12,796 nt of DNA. Source: Rhodospirillum sp. UBA1311 (lineage in GTDB: Bacteria; Pseudomonadota; Alphaproteobacteria; Rhodospirillales; Rhodospirillaceae). A program made the position numbers and the translations under genes. The stretch is from NCBI GenBank assembly GCA_002307145.1, contig DBTR01000063.1:1-12796 (forward strand), read 5' to 3'. This document shows, one piece after another, positions 7,591 to 12,796 of this stretch (positions are counted from its first letter, which is position 1; the number at the start of each line of letters is the position of its first letter). Under the pieces are notes generated by a model that worked only from the letters and a program-made list of their open reading frames with translations, was not told the DNA's origin and searched no databases.

Positions 7591-8248
7591 GCGTCCTGCG
7601 GCGGGACGTTGGGGGGGAGCCGCCGTCCCGTGGTCTTCGTCCGAGCGCGATGACATCGCCGCGTCCCTGGCGGTTCTGGGGGCGTTGTTCCGCACCGCAC
7701 CCGGGGATCCGGCGGTGTTGCCGGTTCTCGCGCTGTTTCGTTCGCCGGAACTGGCCGCGCAGTGGCCGTTGGGAGATGCTGCGCAGGTCGAAACGGTGCG
7801 CCGCCGGATGATGGAGGGACTCGACCTCGGGGGCCTGGCGGAAGCTTGGCAGCGGCTTTTCATCGGACCGGATCCGTTTGCAGCACCCGCCTGGGGCTCG
7901 GTATATCTGGATAAGGAAAGCGTGCTTTTCGGTGAGTCGCTGATGGCGCTGCGCGGCTTTCTGGCGCGTCGCGGCATCACCCTCGACACTGGCCTGAACG
8001 AGCCGGAAGACCATATCGGCTTGCTGCTCCAGCTTGCGTCCGGCTTTGCCGCCCAGGGCGACGATGCCGGTCTGGGAGAACTTCTCGGCGACCATGTCCT
8101 GCCCTGGAGCGGTCGCTACCTTGAGCTGCTCGCGGCGCATGCGGAGCAGCCGTTCTATGCCGGGCTTGCGGAGCTTTCCGCTCTGACCCTCGCGGCGCTG
8201 CGGGAGCGCCTCGGCGTGACCGTCGTGGAAAAGCGGCTGTACCTCTGA
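7583..8248 (+). CDS. dmsD: Tat proofreading chaperone DmsD (TorD family)
   Basis: DmsD is a cytoplasmic all-helical chaperone that binds the twin-arginine leader of DmsA and holds the enzyme back from export until the molybdenum cofactor is inserted. The 221-residue product shows the family blocks VLGALF (near 31), AWQRLFIGPD (near 87-96), WGSVYLDKESVLFGES, NEPEDH and a late QPFY. These closely match the DmsD branch rather than general TorD. The only suitable upstream start is TTG at 7583, overlapping the dmsC stop by 8 bases; the next in-frame TTG (7685) would cut into the conserved core. The upstream ribosome site is weak, so translation is probably coupled to dmsC. The N-terminal tail before the first helix is somewhat longer than in E. 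coli. The exact start is uncertain. Confidence 0.92.
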   Translation: MSERPAAGRWGGAAVPWSSSERDDIAASLAVLGALFRTAPGDPAVLPVLALFRSPELAAQWPLGDAAQVETVRRRMMEGLDLGGLAEAWQRLFIGPDPFAAPAWGSVYLDKESVLFGESLMALRGFLARRGITLDTGLNEPEDHIGLLLQLASGFAAQGDDAGLGELLGDHVLPWSGRYLELLAAHAEQPFYAGLAELSALTLAALRERLGVTVVEKRLYL

Positions 8249-8355
8249 GGCGGCGTCCGGCAGGCCGAGATCGCCCCTACCCCTGGCCTTTCTTTGGAAG
8301 CATTTATAAATTAGGCTATCCGGGCGGGCTGTTTCCGGCCCTGTGAGGGTGCGTG
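8249..8355 (+). promoter_or_regulatory. dmsD-glnD gap with candidate glnD promoter
   Basis: The 107-base gap includes an AT-rich patch (8301-8313). TTGGAAG (8294-8300), then 14 bases, then GCTATCCG (8315-8322) resembles the alphaproteobacterial housekeeping pattern known from Caulobacter (TTGACGS, N10-14, GCTANAWC), with mismatches in both halves. Just before it, AGGCC (8262-8266) and GGCCT (8285-8289) followed by TTCTTT could form a weak terminator for the dms operon, but the stem is short and the loop is 18 bases. GAGGG at 8345-8349 is a good ribosome site, 6 bases before glnD ATG 8356. Confidence 0.4.
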
Positions 8356-11229
8356 ATGGATACGAAGACGATGACGCCGCGCGAGGCGACGTACTGCGAC
8401 TGGGACCCGGACCACAAGCGGCTCGGCTGTTCGGGCGTCGCGCCCGAAGTTCTGGCAGCCATTCCGGATCCGGAACAGATCGTGAGTTCGGATGATCTGG
8501 TCACGCGCCTGGAGGAGATCTGGGCGGCGGCGGATGGCGATTCGAGCAAGGCGCGGCCCGGAATTCTCAATGCGTTCAAGGCCGCGTTGAAAGATGGATC
8601 GGACGAAATCCGGCGTCGGTTCGAGTCCGAGCACGCCACCGGAACCCAGGTGGTGCGGGCGCAGGCGTTCCTCGTCGACCGGCTGGTTCATGCGTTGCTT
8701 GAGCTTGCGACCAAGCGGGTATTCGGCCACGGCGTGCGTACGGCGGGCGAAAGCCTGACGGTGGCGGCGGTCGGCGGCTATGGGCGCGGCGAGTTGGCGC
8801 CCCACTCCGACATCGACCTGTTGTTCCTGCTTCCCTACAAGCAGACCGCCTACCACGAGAACGTGGTGGAGTGGGTGCTGTACATGCTTTGGGACCTGGG
8901 TCTGAAGGTCGGGCATTCGACCCGCTCGCCCGAGGAGTGCGTCCGCCAGGCCAAGGACGACGCGACGGTGCGCACCGCGCTTCTCGAATGCCGCTGGCTG
9001 TGGGGCGACCAGGAGCTGTTCGCCGAGGCGCGGCGGCGCTATTGGGAAGACGTGGTGGCCAACACCAGCACCGCCTTCATCGAGCAGAAGCTGGCCGAGC
9101 GCGACCAGCGTCACGAAAGCACCGGCTGCTCGCGCTATGTGCTTGAGCCCAACATCAAGGAGGGCAAGGGCGGGCTGCGCGATCTCCACACCCTGTTCTG
9201 GATCGCGAAGTACACCTACGGCGCGGAGGCGGTGGAGGATCTGGTGGCGCGCGGGCTGTTGTCGTCCGACGCGGTGCGCACCTTCATCCGCGCGCAGAAC
9301 TTCCTCTGGACGGTGCGCTGCCACATGCACTACATCACCGGCCGCGCCGAGGACCGCCTGACCTTCGATCTCCAGCCCGAGATCGCGCGCCGCATGGGCT
9401 ACCAGAACCGCACCGGGCAGAAGAACGTCGAACGCTTCATGAAGCATTACTTCCTGGTGGCGAAGGACGTCGGCGACCTGACCCGGATGGTCTGCGCGGT
9501 GCTGGAAGACCAGAACAAGCGTCGTCCGCGCTTCGGCATCGGCCTGTCGCGCAAGCGGGTGACGCCCGAGGGCTTCGTGATCGAGCGCGGCCGCCTCGAC
9601 ATCGCTTCCGACGATGTGTTCGCCAAGGACCCGCGCAACATCATGCGCCTGTTCCGCACGGTGCAGGACCAGACCCTCGGAATTCATCCGAATGCGGTGC
9701 GGCGGATCACCGAGGAGCTTTGGCGGGTGAAGGGCCTGCGTTACGACGAGGAATCCAACCGGATCTTCGTCGACATTCTCGCGCATCCGAAGAATTCCGA
9801 GGGCACCCTCCGGAAGATGAACGAGTGCGGCGTATTCGCGCGCTTCGTCCCCGACTTCGGTCGCGTCGTGGCGCAAATGCAGTACGACATGTACCACGTC
9901 TACACCACCGACGAGCACACCATCCGCACCGTCGGCATCCTCCACGACATCGAACTTGGCACCTACGCCGAGGACATGCCGACCGCGACCCAGCTCTTCC
10001 CGCTGGTGCAGTCGCGCCGCGCGCTCTACGTCGCGATGCTGATCCACGATATCGCCAAGGGCTCGGGCGAGGACCATTCGGTGGCGGGTGCACGGGTGGC
10101 GCAGGCGCTTGGGCCGCGCTTCGGCCTCGATGCCGAGGAGACCGAGACCGTGGTCTGGCTGGTGCGCAACCACCTGATCATGTCGAAGGTGGCGTTCAAG
10201 CGCGACCTCGACGACCCGAAGGCGATCGACGACTTCGCCGCCCAGGTACAGAGCCCGGAGCGCCTCCGTCTGCTCCACATTCTCTCCTGCGCCGACATTC
10301 GCGGCGTCGGGCCGGACATCTGGAACGGCTGGAAGGCCCAGCTCCTGCGCGCGCTCTACCTGAAGACCCTCGACCGGATTACCGGCGGCCTCGGCAGCGA
10401 GCCCGGCCAGCAGGGCACCTCCGCCGCGCCCGAGGCGATCGCCCGCGAGGCTTTGCGCGACCGATTGGCCGATTGGCCGGAGGAGATCGCGGCGCGCTAT
10501 ATCGATCGCGGCTATCGCGCCTACTGGCACTCGTTCTCCACCGACGACCACGAGCGCCAGGCGCGGATGATGCGCGCCGCCGACGAAGCCGGCGCGCAGC
10601 TCACCGTACGGTGCCGCGTCGATCTCGCCACCGCGCATACCGAGGTGATGGTCTACTGCGCCGACCACCCCGGCCTGTTTTCGAAGATCGCGGGCGCGAT
10701 GGTGCTGGCCTCTGCGACCATCCTCGACGCGCGGATCACCACCTTCGCCGACGGCATGGCGATGGACGTGTTCACCGTGCAGGGGGTCGACGGCGAGGCC
10801 TACACCGAAACCGCACGGATCGAGCGCGCCGTCTCCAAGGTGCTGAAGGGCGAGGTCCACCTTGCCCGCGAACTGGCGCAGCGGCCGACCCGGGGGTCGA
10901 AGCGGATGAGCGTCTTCACCGTGCCGCCGCGCGTGCTGGTGGACAATACCGCGTCCGCCACCCATACCCTGGTCGAGATCAACGGCCGCGACCGTCCCGG
11001 CCTGCTCTACGACGTCACCGCCGCGCTCCGCGACCTCGGCCTCCAGGTCAATTCGGCGCATATTTCCACCTACGGCGAGCGCGTCGTCGACGTGTTCTAT
11101 GTCAAGGACGTGTTCGGCATGAAGGTCTACAACGAAGGCAAGATCAAGCAGATCCGGCGGCAGGTCCTCGACGCCATCGACCCGCCCGGCGAGACCGCGC
11201 CCAGCGCCGAGCGAGCCGCCGCCAAATGA
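8356..11229 (+). CDS. glnD: Bifunctional PII uridylyltransferase / uridylyl-removing enzyme GlnD
   Basis: GlnD senses glutamine and uridylylates PII proteins (GlnB/GlnK) when glutamine is low, and deuridylylates them when it is high, thereby setting nitrogen metabolism. The 957-residue protein has the standard order. The nucleotidyltransferase domain has GGYGRGELAPHSDIDLL at 140-156, with catalytic Asp152 and Asp154. The uridylyl-transfer helical region includes NIKEGKGGLRDLHT. The HD hydrolase domain has LIHDIAKGSGEDHS with His564-Asp565. Two C-terminal ACT domains for glutamine binding lie at about 762-840 and 869-945, each with a DHPGL or DRPGL motif. ATG 8356 is preferred over the in-frame GTG 8353 because GAGGG is better spaced to it. 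Its stop overlaps murJ by ATGA, so the two are likely cotranscribed. Intact. Confidence 0.97.
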   Translation: MDTKTMTPREATYCDWDPDHKRLGCSGVAPEVLAAIPDPEQIVSSDDLVTRLEEIWAAADGDSSKARPGILNAFKAALKDGSDEIRRRFESEHATGTQVVRAQAFLVDRLVHALLELATKRVFGHGVRTAGESLTVAAVGGYGRGELAPHSDIDLLFLLPYKQTAYHENVVEWVLYMLWDLGLKVGHSTRSPEECVRQAKDDATVRTALLECRWLWGDQELFAEARRRYWEDVVANTSTAFIEQKLAERDQRHESTGCSRYVLEPNIKEGKGGLRDLHTLFWIAKYTYGAEAVEDLVARGLLSSDAVRTFIRAQNFLWTVRCHMHYITGRAEDRLTFDLQPEIARRMGYQNRTGQKNVERFMKHYFLVAKDVGDLTRMVCAVLEDQNKRRPRFGIGLSRKRVTPEGFVIERGRLDIASDDVFAKDPRNIMRLFRTVQDQTLGIHPNAVRRITEELWRVKGLRYDEESNRIFVDILAHPKNSEGTLRKMNECGVFARFVPDFGRVVAQMQYDMYHVYTTDEHTIRTVGILHDIELGTYAEDMPTATQLFPLVQSRRALYVAMLIHDIAKGSGEDHSVAGARVAQALGPRFGLDAEETETVVWLVRNHLIMSKVAFKRDLDDPKAIDDFAAQVQSPERLRLLHILSCADIRGVGPDIWNGWKAQLLRALYLKTLDRITGGLGSEPGQQGTSAAPEAIAREALRDRLADWPEEIAARYIDRGYRAYWHSFSTDDHERQARMMRAADEAGAQLTVRCRVDLATAHTEVMVYCADHPGLFSKIAGAMVLASATILDARITTFADGMAMDVFTVQGVDGEAYTETARIERAVSKVLKGEVHLARELAQRPTRGSKRMSVFTVPPRVLVDNTASATHTLVEINGRDRPGLLYDVTAALRDLGLQVNSAHISTYGERVVDVFYVKDVFGMKVYNEGKIKQIRRQVLDAIDPPGETAPSAERAAAK

Positions 11230-12776
11230 GCCTTTACCGTGCCGTCGCCACCGTCGGCGGCTTTACCTTGATCAGCCGCGTCACCGGATTCGTCCGCGAC
11301 GTGCTGCTCGCTCGGATGCTGGGCGCGGGAACCGAGGCCGACGCGTTCTTCGTCGCCTTCCGCTTCCCCAACCTGTTCCGCCACCTGTTCGCCGAGGGTG
11401 CGTTCTCCGCCGCGTTCGTGCCGCTGTTCGCGCGCAAGCTCGAAGGCGAGGGCAAGGCCGAAGCGAAGCGCTTCGCCGATACCGTGTTCGCCGGGCTCTC
11501 GCTGGTGCTGCTCGCCATGGTGCTGATCATGGAAGTGATCATGCCCTGGGCGATCACCGCCTTCGCCCCCGGCTTCACCGGCGTGCCGGGCAAGATCGAA
11601 CTGACCGGCGACCTCGCGCGGATCGCCTTCCCCTATCTGTTCTTCATCGCCCTGGTGTCGCTGTTTTCGGGCATCCAGAATTCGCTCGGCCGGTTCGCCG
11701 CCGCCGCCGCCGCGCCGATCCTGCTCAACGCCTGCCTGATCGTCGCCGCGGTCGGCTACGGCCGCCTCTGGAGCGGCCAGGGCGCGGGCTACGTGCTCGC
11801 CTGGGCGGTGTCGATCTCGGGCCTGGTGCAGTTCGTCTGGCTGTTCTACCACAACAAGAAAAGCGGCATGGGGCCGGGCCTCGCGCTGCCCCGCTTCGAC
11901 GCCGACATCCGCCGCCTCGGCGGCCGGATCGTGCCCGGCGTGGTCGGCATGGGGGTCTACCAGATCAACCTCCTGGTCGACACCGTGATCGCCTCCCTGG
12001 TCAGCGAGGGCGCGGTTTCCTGGCTCTACTACGCGGACCGGGTCAACCAGCTGCCCTTGGGCGTCGTCGGCATCGCGATCGGCACCGCGCTTTTGCCGAT
12101 GCTCTCGCGCCAGATCAAGGGCGGGCGCGAAGACCTCGCCCAGCACACCCAGAACCGGGGCATGGAATTCGCCCTGTTCCTCACCCTGCCCGCCGCCGCC
12201 GCCCTCGCCGCCCTCGCCTATCCGATCGTCACTACCCTGTTCGAGCGCGGCGCGTTCACCCCCGAGGACACCACCGCCACCGCCGCCGCGCTGATGGCGT
12301 TCGCCTGCGGATTGCCCGCCCACGTGCTGGTGAAGGTCCTGGTGCCCGGCTTCTTCGCCCGCGAGGACACCACCACGCCGGTGCGCATCGCCGCTATCTG
12401 CTTGGTCTCCAACGTCGTCCTCAACCTCCTCCTGATGAAGCCGCTCGGTCACGTCGGCATCGCCACGGCCACCGCCGTTTCCGCCTGGATCAATGCGGGG
12501 TCGCTGGCCTACATCCTCCACAAGCGCGGCCACTTCCGCGTCGACGCCCGCCTCCTCGACCGCGCGCCCCGCATCGTCGGCGCGGCGCTCGCCATGGCGG
12601 CGCTTCTCGTCGCGGCGCAGGTTTGGTTCGGCGACCTGCCGGTTCTCGGCGACAGCCCCGAATGGGTCCGCCTCTGCGCCTGGATCGGCATCGGCGCGGT
12701 CGGCTTCGCCGTTGCCGCCCGGGTGTTCGGTGCGGCGACGATCGGCGAGTTGCGCGCGGCTTTGAAGCGGGGGTAG
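11226..12776 (+). CDS. murJ: Lipid II flippase MurJ (MviN)
   Basis: MurJ moves lipid-linked peptidoglycan precursor (lipid II) across the inner membrane. The product is 516 residues with the many hydrophobic segments expected for the 14-helix MOP-superfamily fold. Residues I recall as essential in E. coli MurJ are present at the same numbers: Arg18, Arg24, Asp39 and Arg52, in SRVTGFVRD and AFRFPNLFR. Arg272 in YYADRVNQLP corresponds to Arg270. The start ATG overlaps the glnD stop (ATGA) and has only a poor ribosome site, suggesting coupling to glnD. The frame stays open far upstream inside glnD (from 9720), but that extension is a shadow of glnD codons and not a fusion. It ends 20 bases before the right edge. 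Confidence 0.97.
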   Translation: MSLYRAVATVGGFTLISRVTGFVRDVLLARMLGAGTEADAFFVAFRFPNLFRHLFAEGAFSAAFVPLFARKLEGEGKAEAKRFADTVFAGLSLVLLAMVLIMEVIMPWAITAFAPGFTGVPGKIELTGDLARIAFPYLFFIALVSLFSGIQNSLGRFAAAAAAPILLNACLIVAAVGYGRLWSGQGAGYVLAWAVSISGLVQFVWLFYHNKKSGMGPGLALPRFDADIRRLGGRIVPGVVGMGVYQINLLVDTVIASLVSEGAVSWLYYADRVNQLPLGVVGIAIGTALLPMLSRQIKGGREDLAQHTQNRGMEFALFLTLPAAAALAALAYPIVTTLFERGAFTPEDTTATAAALMAFACGLPAHVLVKVLVPGFFAREDTTTPVRIAAICLVSNVVLNLLLMKPLGHVGIATATAVSAWINAGSLAYILHKRGHFRVDARLLDRAPRIVGAALAMAALLVAAQVWFGDLPVLGDSPEWVRLCAWIGIGAVGFAVAARVFGAATIGELRAALKRG

Positions 12777-12795
12777 GTCCGGGCTCTGCCCGGGC
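12777..12795 (+). terminator. Hairpin directly after murJ, possible terminator stem
   Basis: CCGGGC-TCT-GCCCGG (12779-12793) is a perfect 6-bp GC stem. It extends by a U-G and a G-C pair to about 8 bp (12777-12795). It starts immediately after the murJ stop. The window ends before any T tract could be seen, so an intrinsic terminator is possible but unproven; it could also be a GC-rich repeat unit. Confidence 0.4.
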
Positions 12796-12796
12796 C

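Noticed and set aside
8311..11061. 916-codon frame antisense to glnD
   Set aside because: Shadow of glnD with His/Arg/Gly-rich sequence and no family resemblance.
9720..11225. Apparent 500-residue N-terminal extension of murJ overlapping glnD in another frame
   Set aside because: The extension is an Arg/Pro-rich out-of-frame reading of glnD codons. MurJ residues align with E. coli numbering only when ATG 11226 is used.

Overview
The window is high-GC DNA with dense, mostly co-directional genes. The gene set points to an alphaproteobacterium, probably of the Rhodospirillales type. The reasons are the housekeeping order malic enzyme / mutS / glnD / murJ, which I recall from that group, and protein features such as the GlnD and MurJ sequences. 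The genus cannot be fixed from the sequence alone. No RNA genes, insertion sequences, CRISPR arrays or phage genes were seen.

Layout: (1) 1-424, minus strand, the first 141 codons of an NADP-type malic enzyme (maeB), running off the left edge. (2) 425-673, an AT-rich divergent control region. (3) 674-3358, mutS, complete. (4) 3359-3654, a 296-base non-coding stretch rich in dyads (palindrome and hairpins). (5) 3655-8248, a compact anaerobic respiration operon, dmsA-dmsB-dmsC-dmsD, with overlaps or near-zero spacing at each junction. (6) 8249-8355, a short gap that probably holds the glnD promoter. (7) 8356-11229, glnD, overlapping by ATGA with (8) 11226-12776, murJ, and a hairpin at the right edge that may be the operon terminator.

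The four dms genes form a self-contained respiratory module. DmsA is the Tat-exported molybdopterin catalytic subunit. DmsB is the four-cluster iron-sulfur wire. DmsC is the membrane anchor that oxidises quinol. DmsD is the TorD-family chaperone that holds the DmsA twin-arginine leader until cofactor is loaded. The module sits between mutS and glnD, which I expect to be neighbours in relatives, and it carries no regulator or cofactor genes of its own. It therefore looks like an acquired accessory block in a core region. MutS (mismatch repair), GlnD (PII uridylylation, nitrogen sensing) and MurJ (lipid II flipping) are ordinary, intact housekeeping proteins with all visible key residues present.

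I found no convincing previously undescribed system. The points most worth a second look are the insertion of the dms block, the structured mutS-dmsA intergenic region, and an altered sequence next to the presumed molybdenum-ligand serine of DmsA, which leaves its true substrate open.
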